NCBI GenBank assembly: GCA_032158295.1
Contig: CM063262.1
Coordinates: 11,045,977 to 11,109,976, forward strand
Reading direction: 5' to 3'
Source of the DNA: Pycnopodia helianthoides
Taxonomy: Eukaryota > Echinodermata > Asteroidea > Forcipulatida > Asteriidae
Length of the DNA stretch: 64,000 bases
The notes under the pieces were generated by a model. The model saw only the letters and a list, made by a program, of their open reading frames with translations, was not told where the DNA came from and did not search any database. Both the position numbers and the translations under genes were made by a program. Every line of letters starts with the position of its first letter. The first letter of the stretch is position 1. Below, one piece after another: positions 28,723 to 40,700 of the stretch.

Positions 28723-31700
28723 CTGTTTAGAGGTGGTGGAGTTCAATACACCATTATCATGGGGCGGCCATCTTGTTTTTTCCTGCCACAGACCGTGCAA
28801 GTCAACCTCGTCCCCAGGGGTGATCAATTCACACCGGTTTTCTTCCACGCCTTGCTTTGAATTGGTTAATAAAACTGTGCTCCAATCCAGCACATTTAAA
28901 TTAGGCCTGTGGCCGATCCACTCTACGCGCCGCTCAAGTATGGTAACCACAAATAAGGCCTAAAGTCAAAGAGCAACTGGTCCCCTCTCATTCTCTTTGA
29001 TCTTGTGATATGTCTAACTCTATGCAGTTTAGCGTGACCGTGTAAAAACAGGATTCAAAATGCTTGCATTTCATATGCGCATACTAACAAGCGCCATACA
29101 AGCGCTCAGAATTTGCGTGCACGCAAAGTAGTCACTGTTGGTAGCCAATTAGCGTTGTTTTTCAGTACATCCCTACCCGCAGTTTGGTGACGAGAGGTAA
29201 AACGGATCATTTGAATGGATAGCGTCAAGCATACTTCTACAGCCGTAGTATAAGCGCCTACAAGCGCCATACAAGCGCTTGGAAGTTTTAAAAGGTGCGG
29301 CAAACAGGGACTTTTGCGGGGCCCAACCAGCGCTGTTGTTACTGTACATCCCTACCAGGGGTTGGTGATGAGAGGTATCGATACGGCGGCTGCCCATGGT
29401 AGCAGACTGGTGTAAGTCTCCCAGTATAAAAAAAGAAAAACAACTCAAATAAAGAGTATATTTTTGATGAAATCAAATTTGTGTAGGACAAAATGGGGGG
29501 GGGGGTTCCACCATGCCCCAAATCGAGCACCAAAAAATGGCCTGTTGGGGCACAGCCACAATCATCAGTACACATTTTTTTTCTTCCATGTTTATGAACA
29601 ACAGTTTGAAAACAGTGATGTAACAGTTATCTCAATGTTGTTTGTAAAAATTACCAGCGCTGTGTGAATGAAGAGTAGAAAGTACTTGAGTTTGGTCGAA
29701 TACAGATCTGCAAAGAGTTATCAATATTATGTGTTGTTCATTTGGTGTCTTTTAACAAAAAGTGACCCATGATTGTGGCTGTGCACTGTTATAAAGAGGT
29801 CATTTGGCCAGTCCCAAAGATATAGATGGATTGCAATACGCGTCATTGACCGCCATCTTTGATTAAAACAATGGAAAAGTGTACGCATGTATACGCTACG
29901 CACGACTCTCAGCCAATGATAGCTCTTCACGGGCACAATTCATCAAAGATGGGGCCGATGACGCCTATTGCAATCCATCTATTGGCATAACAAGAACAAT
30001 ACTGCAATGTACATAAGGGGACGTACCTTGCCGAGGCACCGTCAGAGAATATCTCCCACATTAGAATTCCATAGCCCCAGACGTCCCCGCACAGCTAAAC
30101 CTCCCTGCATTCGTCGGTTCCTCAATGCTCTCAGGTGGGTACCTGTGGATGATTAAGAATGAATAATAAATAGTGGCTTCCTATTAAAAACTAGTGCTCA
30201 AATCCATCACTTAGTGACGTTCATAGTGCTCCAACATTATTACCCCAAGGCCCAATTTCATAGAGCTGCTTAACGGCTGATTCTGTGCTTACGTACGAGT
30301 TTCTATTTCATAGCGCTGCTAACCGTAAGCACACGAAAAGGTATGCTAACCTTCCGGTGCTTACTGCCCGAAAATGAATGACGTAACAATGCAAGTACAT
30401 GGTGAACGCGCAAGATGACTGCCTTATTTTCTTGCTAGCCTGTGAAATACGCTTATGCTTTAAAAGCAAATTTTTAAAAGTAAACATGTGATGTCACAGG
30501 GTCACATGGTCTATACTTACACTGTCACAGGCAGAGGAGGGTTCTGACCAGTAGGAGAGTAATAACCGTCAGCCTTGCAGTTCCGAGCCAGACCGAAATC
30601 GCAGATTTTGACTTCCGGCCCGGTCCAATCGTCTTCGTCTGAGGCCACCAGGACATTGCGTGCCGCTAGGTCACGATGCACGATTTCCTGCTGTCCTAAA
30701 TATGCCATGCCCTGCCAATTTTTAACAAGTGCACTATTACGACCAGTTTAAAAACCATTAAAAACAAAGAGATGGTTACAAGTTTTTTTTAAGAGGGCAA
30801 ATGTCCGGCATGCAAATATGTTATTGCAAAAAAGGCAAATGTGCAGTCTAATTGCATTTAATAGATTTATACAAGCTTTTTCTTACAGTTGTCAATGCAG
30901 TTAAAGTTGCATCCCCAAATTTTTTCACCAGAAAATGTGAATAAAAAACAAATCAAATTTTTCTCAGATGAAATTTTGACAGATCAGGGTGTTACTAAAC
31001 GAAAATCCTACAATACTTTTGCCCACGGACCGTTTGAAGTGATGCATATTTTATTTTACCCTCATTTGAAAGATCTGATCTTTCTCTTTTCCAACCATTG
31101 TTGTAAGCTTGGGTGTTGATGGTGACTTTGGGCAGAACTACAGCTTCATAACAAATGGCCTTTTTGCTCAGGCTGGTGTTATTGTGTGTGCGTGTAAGCT
31201 TGATTGATCGACTAAAGTCGTGACAGGTAAGAGGGGATATAAGTACAGTCGACATAAGTTGCCTACCGGTATAGTAAAAAAAAAAGGGTTAAACTTGTTA
31301 AAAGAAATTATGAGAACAAAAAGATAAAATTACGTGATCAGCAGGGAAGGTGCAGTGTTAAGGGTTAAGTGAGGGAGAGGGATTTAAAGTGGTTCAAGGT
31401 GGTATCAAGGAGGGTGAGGAGGATAATGTATGGGGTATAAGAAGGGGATATGGGGTAGTGGAGGTATGGGAAGGGGTTATAGTGGTGTGGGGAGGGGGTA
31501 TATGTGGCTGGTATATGGGATGTGGTGGACGTGAGGGAAGGAAGGCTAGGAAAGGGACGAGGGAATTGTGGTGAAGGTGGTATTAGGGAGGGTGAGGAGG
31601 ATAATGTATGAGGTAAAAGAAGGGGATATGGGGTATGGGAAGGGGTTCTAGTGGTGTGGGGAGGAGGTATATGTGGCTGGTATATGGGGTGTGGTGGACA

Positions 31701-34700
31701 TGAGGGAAGGAAGGCTAGGAAAGGGACATGGGAATTGTGGTGGAGAGTGGGGAAAGGGGGGGTGATGGTAGGAGTGGTAAAGTGGGAAATGGTAGGGGGT
31801 GAGTGGTGAAGGGGGAAGTGGTATACTACTAATACACCTGTAGAACTAAAAGTGAGGTTTTGAAAGACTATATTAGGGCCTCTTTATTTTTCCAAAATGA
31901 AATCCTGGAACCATAACAGTTTGCTGTACTTTAAGAGTTGTAAAACAGTGGTACCTGTGCCACTTGTTGGGAGAACAGCAGCTTTGTGTTCTTCGTCACC
32001 GGATTTTTCTCGTGTTTCTTTCTGCACAGAAATTTGTCCAGAGCTCCGATAGAGTAGTACTCCATCACCATGCACAGCGGGTGAAAATCGTAACCTTGAC
32101 AACAAATGAAAACAGTTGATGAAATGGGGTCGTCTCTGCAAGGTTCGTCTCAGTCGGAACATCCAACATCACACTTTCAGGCTCGCGAATAATGCCAGGT
32201 ACGGGCCTTTAGAAACTGGCAGCTTCCTGCCAGATGTACCTTTGACCTGGAAGGGGATGCGACTTTTTATTTCAAATACCAAGTAATAGTTCACGGTCAG
32301 TTCCCTTGTGGTTTATTACTTGGAGCAAGTTCGGGTGGGCGACTAGAGTGACTAGACTTACTAGAAACCATAGAGCACAGGGAGATTGACGAGCTCGACC
32401 ATGCACTAGAGCATGGTCGATCTAGTAAATTTGAGAGCTACGTCACACTGTTTCTGGTTAGTCTAGTCACTCTAGTCGCCCACCCAGGTTTAAAGGGACG
32501 CATCGCATTAGATTGGGCGCTTCGGGCAATCAAAAGCATTTGTTATGAAATAAGCATGGCTGGAAAAATGTTTTCAAGGTGGAATGTGATGAACCCCAAT
32601 CAAATATGCCTCGACATTGTGTGGTTTTCCTTTTGTTTCCTCATCCTCTTCTCTACACAGTTATCTTCAGGCCTACGGCTTACAGACCAGGGCCCAATTT
32701 CATAGAGCTGCTTAAGCACAAAAAGTAGCTAAGCACAACAAAAATGTGCTTACCAGAATAAGGTTACCAGCCCAGATACCATGTCACATGTACCATTTGT
32801 GACTGGTATCCTGCTCATTTCTGCTTAGCAGAAAATTGTGAGGCAATGATTCCTGCTTAAGCAGCTCTATGAAATTGGGCCCTGGGTTGAGAATCCCAAG
32901 GCTTTTTTTAAAGCGACGACAAAGCAGTGGAACAACTCACCTTCAGCAAATCCCAAGACTTTGACGATGTTCTTATGGTCGCACTGAGACATCCGCCTGA
33001 TCTCCTCCTCAAACTGACTCAGCGCCATCATGTCCGTGTCCTGCTTGATCACCTTGATGGCGACGTCGATTATGTTGTTGCTGCCGCGGATCCATTTGCT
33101 TTTGTACACGCAACCAAAGTGACCCTGGCAATAATTTATTTCACGAAAAAAAAAGGAAATTAATTACGTGAATTTCCCCATCAGCCAAAATCTCAGAATT
33201 TCTACTCATCTGTTTCACTCGTGACTCTTATCAGCCTTTTTCAATAAAGTAATAGACCGATCCATTAAGCTCCGACCCCCATTATGACCAATCACAACCA
33301 TGGCTATGCCACCGAAAGTCCGACAAAAGTCTGATACGCTAAAATCCCATTAGAAAAGCAAACATGCATGCGCCGTATACTTAAAGCGCGCACGCTCATG
33401 TCGTGAATGTGGTATGTGGAGAGATGCACATGTGCTGCCCACGTGTGCAGTGGTGATGCAGCCATTGCTGTGATTGGTCAATATGTTAAGGGGGTGGGGC
33501 AAGCTTGTGAACAGCTTGCCAGGCTACCCAACAGGAAAGCTCGGCTTGCCCATAGCTTTCCCCTAATGGTGTGGTATTTTTCATTTGAAGTTGTACAAAG
33601 GCAGGCAGTCACTCTGTGACCAGCTTGCCAAGCTACCCAACAGGAAAGCTCGGCTGGCCCATAGCTTTCCCCTAATGGTGTGGTATTTTTTTTATTTGAA
33701 GTTGTACACAAACAGGCAGTCAATTTGTGACCAGCTTGCCAGGCTACCCAACAGGAAAGCTCGGCGGGCCCATAGCTTTCCCCTGATGGTGTAGTATTTT
33801 TCATTTGAAGTTGTATCCAAGCAGGCAGTCAATTTGTGACAGGGCCCAATTTCATGGCTCTGCTTACCGTAAGCAAAGAATCGCGCTTGCGGAAGCAGTG
33901 AATTCCGCGCTTACGTCAAGCGTATTTCACAGGTTAGCGGGGAATTTCGGCTTGTGCGCCTGCGTACTCCACGTTACTAGGCATTCTACACTTACACAGC
34001 TAGCGCAGAAATTCGGCGCTTGAACAGTAAGCGGAGAATGGTCACCGCAAGCGCAGAATTCAGCGGTAAGCAGAGCCATGAAATTGGGCCCTGCTTGCCA
34101 GGCTAACCAGGAGGAAAGCTTGGCTGGCACACAGCACTCTTGCAAAGTAAGTATTTGCCAAGCTTTACATACAAATTGACCACACCCCCCTTATCCTTAC
34201 TTCTCCCAGTGACTTCTCTGTTGTCAAAGTTCCTTCATTGACCTTCTCAATTCCTTTGAACTTCACGAGACGGCTGACATTCTGCAGTTGCTGTGGTGAG
34301 AAAGAAAGTGAGAGTACACAATTGGAATATGTTGGAAATCAAGAGCGGTTTTAAGACAGGATAAACTTTTGGTAAGTGTCAAAGACCAGTTTTTTCGATT
34401 GGTGTATCTCAACATATGCATAAAATAACAAACCTGTGAAAATTTGGGCTCAATTGGTCATCGAAGTTACAAGAAAATAATGAAAGAAAAAACCTTATGT
34501 GCTTAAGTTTCAAACTATCGCACGCAAGTTTCAAACTTGAGCGGACCAAATATGCGACCTACCAACTTAAATTGGGTCATGAAATTTGCGCGCTCAGCGC
34601 ATCACCTGATAGCGCCCCCTTTTGACTCAGTTTCCTCAGGCCATGTTTAAACACTCCTGTGTTTAGATCGCACGCTTAAACATTGGCCACAGGACCCTCT

Positions 34701-37700
34701 CAACCAATCAGAATGGATGAACTGTCCCGGTTATGTATAAGTGCACAATAAATGATTATACATGAAAACTCACCTCTGGCGTATTAGACACACTGGGATT
34801 GTAGTTACCTGCAGGGTTGTTGCTTGGGGGAGCAGGAGGATCTATCAAATATGAATGAGCAAAAATCACAATAAGGCCCCCCATCTTTGCACGTTATATC
34901 TAGTGATCCACCCTGACTGTAACCCAGAATACCCAGTAGAGGCCAGGACCCAATTTCATAGAGCTGTTTAGCAGAAAATAGTGCTTAACACATTTCTTTG
35001 CTGAGCAAAAAATGAGTGAATGGAATGTTGGCTTGTAGCCAGTTTTTGGTAAGCAATATTTGTCTGTGCTTAGCATTTTTTTGTGCTTACAGGCTTTATG
35101 AAATTGGGCCCTGATCACAGGGGCAATTGCCTCTCTTAGCCCACCAGGGCCCAATTTCATAGAGCTGCTTAAAGCACAAAAAGTAGCTTAGCACAACAAA
35201 ATTATACTTACCAGAATACAAGGTTACCAGCCAAACTACAATGTCACAAGTACAATTTGTGACTGGTATTCCTGCTCTTGTCTGCTTAGCAGAAAATTGT
35301 TAAGCAATATTTCCTGCTAAAACAGCTCTATGAAAATTGGGCCCTGGTCATTGCCTTGGTGCCCCTTGAAAGGTTCCAATAGGAATTTACAAATAGCAGT
35401 TTGCAACAGCTGTCTATTTTCTCAAGTACTAAGCACCTGTTATCGTGGGCGGGGCTGGATGGATTGATACAATGATACAACGTTTTTGCCAAATCAAGAT
35501 CTGATGTTTTTGCCAAGATGAGATAGGATGTTTTTGCCAAATCAAGATACGATGTTTTTGCCAAATCAAGATACGATGTTTTTGCCAAATCAAGATACGA
35601 TGTTTTTGCCAAATCAAGATACGATGTTTTTGCCAAGATGAGATACAATGTTTTTGCACTGACGCGACGATATAGTAGAACATTTTAATGAACTCACTTG
35701 AGGAGATGCCGTTATTGAAGAGTGTCTGATCATCGCTGTTGTCGTCAGAGAAGTCGTCTTCTCTCTCGCCCTCTGAGAAATCCTCTTCAATTATATCAGG
35801 ACCATCCTGATCATCTGGGAACTCCCAGTACAGCCCCTCAGCACCGTCTTCATTTTGGATTCCTGTAAGTCAGCCAATCAACAAGTCAGACTGGAGGCAT
35901 TGCAAGGTGTAGATGGACATTGGTAACTTCAGGCCTGGAATTACACTGAGGCCACGAAGGCCATGGCCTCCGTTGCCCTGATCTTGGCCTTGGTGCCCCT
36001 TCAAAACTTTCTCAAAGACTTTAAGATTTTCCAATTGAAGTGCCCTTTGCAAAATGAAATAGCCTTGCCCTCTCTCCGAGATGAAATTCCAGGCCTGTAA
36101 CTTTCATGGGTACACTATGTATTAACCCCTCCGATCAGCCGGGTCGACTTGCCAACATCACTTATAATCTTCACTTTGTTTTCAAGTACAAAACCAATGG
36201 GAAAGTCACTAAAAGAAACTGAGTCCAAACATTGGGAGAACAAAGTCCTGGATTTACGGGGTCAACAGTATGTGTGTGGGCTTACGGAAGGGCCCTTGTG
36301 TAGTCTTTTGCACAATAGCACAATAGACCTCACAAAGTTTTTCTTTGTTCAACTTGGACTCACGTAAATAAATGCTGCTGAATTCTCGGAGTAACTGCTT
36401 GCAGGAATAGCGCTCCATTGGAGTGTGTCGCCAGCAGTTTTTGATCAGTCTGTTGATGGACTCCAAACAGGTCGGTGAGAACGGGGGGAATTCAAATCTG
36501 CTATACTTTTGTAAAACCTGAAATAGACGTCGCAAAGAAGTACACTGGAGTCACAAGAAAATAGTTTTTAAAAAAAATACCTGATGTCTTCAGTGTTTTA
36601 AAGGCAGGGTCATAGATTGGTAAGTGCTCAAAAGAATAATGACCATAAAAAGTTAAATAGTGAGAAGCACTGCAGCTGTTGATAGTATGAACTATTTTGT
36701 CCTTCTGACTGGCAACCCCGAACAAAGGTATTAACAAAATAGGGAGACCGCCAACATAGGGCTACATAGGCCCTTTTCGAATCCACGGCTTCGGCTCTGG
36801 ATTGGGCTTCAGGCCCAGTTTTCTTGTCTGAAACCCTGACCGCAAAGCATGCATAAGTTAAAATAATTGAGGGAGCCTAGCTAGCCTGTGCCGATTTTGG
36901 AGCCGAAGCCGTGAATTCGAAAAGGGCCATAGCTCAGTTGGTAGCACAATAATCCGGAGGTTGCTGGTTTAAATCCCCCTTAGTCAATTTGTCTTTGTTC
37001 AACCCCAAATTAATTTGTTTTCAGGTCAGTCAGGATGGCTCAGTGGTTTCTTTCCCTGCCTTTCACCTCTGTGGGCCCCGGTTCGAATCCAGGACCGGAG
37101 CCTTGTATGTGGATTGGGTTTTCAGTCCCTACCTGATTGTGTGGGTTTTTCCTACTTGGGGTTTTCCTCCCACATCTAAAAACTGACACTTCTTCATCGT
37201 CTTCTCCACACAAAGGTACCTTCAGGCCTACAGGTCACAGTGCTAGTTGCTTTTGAGGGTCCCTTGGTTTCATTGCCAGAAAGATGTAATAATAATAATA
37301 ATAGTTTGGGGTTGAACAAAGAAAAATTGACTAGAGCGGGATTTGAACCAACGACCTCCGGATTAACGTACTGGCGCTCTACCAACTGAGCTATCTAGCC
37401 CTATGTTGGCGGTCTCCCTATTTTGTCAATATCAACGGTTGCATGGCTTCTGACTGGCACCCCTGAACAAAGATATTGACAAAATAGGGAGACTGCCAAC
37501 ATAGGGCTAGATAGCTCAGTTGGTAGAGCGCCGGTACGTTAATCCGGAGGTCGTTGGTTTAAATCCCGCTCTAGTCAACTTTTCTTTGTTCAACCCCAAA
37601 CCATTTTTGAAATTTACCCAGTCAGTTTCCCTTGTGGTTCATTACTTGACAATAATAATAATAATCATCACTTATACCTCCAACTCTGATAACTCTTCAA

Positions 37701-40700
37701 ATGGAATTTTGCCAAGAGACCAGATCTGCCAGATGACCATTCCAAAGCTCCAGCGATCGCTTTCCAGTGTTGGCTCCACATTGGGGTGCAGCAGCTCAGG
37801 GGCTGTCCAGCGCACACTGCCCAAGAAAGAAGAAATCATTATGCCGGATGACGTCTCATTCAGAGATTCTTTTCCAAAGTGAGATACAGTGGATGTTAAG
37901 ATATACGTTTAAAAACAAATTCTGAACAATTTCTGAACGTCCTGTTTCGGCATGTTCGGTTGACTAGTTCTTCTTCTTATTGTGTCCACACACACTAGAT
38001 ATTGTCTTTCAGCCAGAACTGGACACAGTTCCTAGCAATATCGTTGTACTCTGCAAGGTCCTTCAGTTTTGCATTCTCGCTCCAGTAGGAATGCAAAACT
38101 GACCAGTTGACTTGTTATAAACATGCACTCATCATGCTGTGCTTCATTTCCCCCCATACAAAGAGGGACAAAGGGAACTGGAATTCATGCTTGAAGTGTC
38201 CCTTTTTCTGAGGCTTATTGTGTAATGATCATCTTCCGACTGTATCAATTGAATACGAGCGGGTAATCCATTCAAAAGTTTTGGTGCTGCTTGAGTAAAT
38301 GACTTGTCCCCAGTTGCTTTTTGCATATTACCTTTTGGGTAGTTTCAAAGTAATCTGTTTTTAGAACGGTCCTTAAAATGCAACGTATCAATAATGTATA
38401 TTGGAGCGAGGTCATGAAGGGCCTTGAAAGTCAATAGAATCATTTTGAACTTAATACGATAGTGAACAGGCAGCCGATGTAACTGATGGAGTAAGGGATT
38501 AACATGGCTCCATCTTGGTGTATCACATACAAGCTTAGCAGCGACATTCTGAACTTTGTGCAGTCTAGACAATTGTGAATTCGGTAGACCATAAAATAAA
38601 CTGTTACAGCTTAATGAAGACGGACAGTAATAAAAGCATGAACCAAACCAATTAAGGCCTCTCTAGACAAATAATTCAAGATTCTTCTGATATTATGAAT
38701 ATGATAAAAAGATTGCTTGCTCATAGTAAAAAAATATATATTCACAGAAAACAATAATAATAAACCACAAGGTAAACTGACTGGGTAACTTTTAAATAAT
38801 TTTGGGTTGAACAAAGAAAAATTGACAAGAGCGGGACTTGAACCTGCAACCTCCACATTAACGTGCCGGCGCTCTAACAACTGAGCTATCTAGCCCTATG
38901 TTGGCGGTCTACCTATTTTGTCAATATCTTTGTTTGAGGGTGCCAGTCAGAAGCCATTCAACCTGTAACTGCCATATAGCCAGGGATCACACCCAAGTTT
39001 ATGATACAACCCTGTCAGTTTCCCTTGTGGTTTATTACTTGATATTAGGAAGAAAAAAATGGTGTAAGAATTTTGTTATTGATCTTACATGTTCATCTTC
39101 CTGTCCATCGGGAGACTATGATAAAATATGCTCATCATGGGATCCCCGAGCTTGACCCGTATCTGAGGGCTATTTCTCACGACCAGAACGTTTTTGGCCG
39201 AGATGTTGCCAGTGAACAATCTTGCGAGATTCCTGAAAAGAGACAAAGTACGACACCTTCATCGTAACGCAACAGCCTTGGACTGATTTCCTGTACATTG
39301 TAAATACAGAGTTCTTGTAATAATTAAAATAATAATTTGGGAGGCTAATCATCCTTACTAGCAGCTAAGAAGCTGAATGGTGAAAGGCGCGGCTGCAACG
39401 TGTTCGAGAAGCAGGCATGCAAGGGCGCCTTTGGCAGCCAGCCACAACAACCCATATAAGACCACGGAACACAGCCTGAGATTGAAAGTGCTTGATTTTT
39501 CCCGAGGGAGGAAAACCAGAGGGCATAGTAGAGAACCAACGCACAACTCTACTCACATATGGCCTTAGCCAGTAATCGAACCAGGGTCACATTGGTGAGA
39601 GGTGAGCGCTTTACGCACAAGCCAACCATGCCACACAATGACAATATTCTTAAATTTCTCATCAAGGTCGAGCACAAAGAGGTCAAGGTCACCTGACTTA
39701 TGTGGACGAACTAAGAAGGGACACTGGCTTTGTGACAGCAGATGAAATATCTACATGCATGAGGGACAGAAAGATCTGGGGACATCTCTGTCATGACATC
39801 ATTGACCGAGGACTAAGCTTGGGCGATACCACGATATTATCGAATATCACGATATCGTGGATGAAAAAAGCGATATCGGCCAAGCTTACCGAGGACACAA
39901 CTAAATTAGAAGAAGATAACACCTACCAGGTACTCCAACCCATCGATCAGCTGCACTGCCATAGCGATGAAGTGATTCTGGTTGACTTCAGAGTAATTTA
40001 ACTGTAGGTACCGATCTAGAGATCCATACGGGGCATACTCCATAATTAGCGTGAACTTGGCACCGATACCGAGGAATTTAATGATCGACTGGTTGTTCCA
40101 TGATGACATCATGTCAACAGATGAGCAAAATTTCTACCAGGAGAAAGAGAGGGAAGGTTTGATTGGATTAGTGGAGAATGAAAAGGTTGTTGAACACTTA
40201 GTGGATATTATGATGTAGGCCTTAACTTGCGCAACGATATTTACACAACGATACAACCCGCAACGATACTTACAAAACGATACAACCCACAATGACATTC
40301 TATGGCTTCATGACGTAGCTGGTGATCGATTATCCTGAAACAGTCTGTATAATAGAGACTGATAGGATATTTATTCAGCGTTAACTCACTTAAATTGTTT
40401 CTGAATGCCATTTATATATACGAAATGCGTATTATCTTGCACCCATTATGGACATTTTGCAGTGTTGTTGACTTGGAGTTGGTGACTTGGACTCAAGTCT
40501 GACTTGAGTCTTCATCAAGGTTTACGCTAATCCCATCCTCTGCTCAAGAATTGCATCAAGAAGTAGAAAATTGTTCTGGTTTTACCAGTACACTGATGAA
40601 CAAGTGTTGCATTTTTCCCTGCAAGTTTTTTTAATTATCCGGATTTGACCCTTACCTTTTGAATATGTCCGGGGATGTTCCTGATTGGGCATTTGATGGC

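Noticed and set aside
28675..29575. Overlapping ORFs of 60-90 codons on both strands
   Set aside because: Intronic DNA of JAK with a local duplication; no coding composition.
31389..31574. Gly/Val/Trp-rich ORF
   Set aside because: Translation of the G-rich tandem block.
33478..33804. 108-codon repetitive ORF on the minus strand
   Set aside because: Translation of the 110-bp tandem array.
35471..35656. CRISPR-like array
   Set aside because: Repeats are contiguous without spacers, and the DNA is animal.
35328..35683. Repetitive ORFs (LAKTSYLD units) over the 24-bp repeat
   Set aside because: The unit length is a multiple of three, so frames stay open by arithmetic; the interval is an intron of JAK.
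36921..37602. Functional tRNA genes
   Set aside because: The tRNA-like heads have a non-T base before the GTT anticodon position, a mismatch in the anticodon stem and a shared downstream body, so they are SINE heads.
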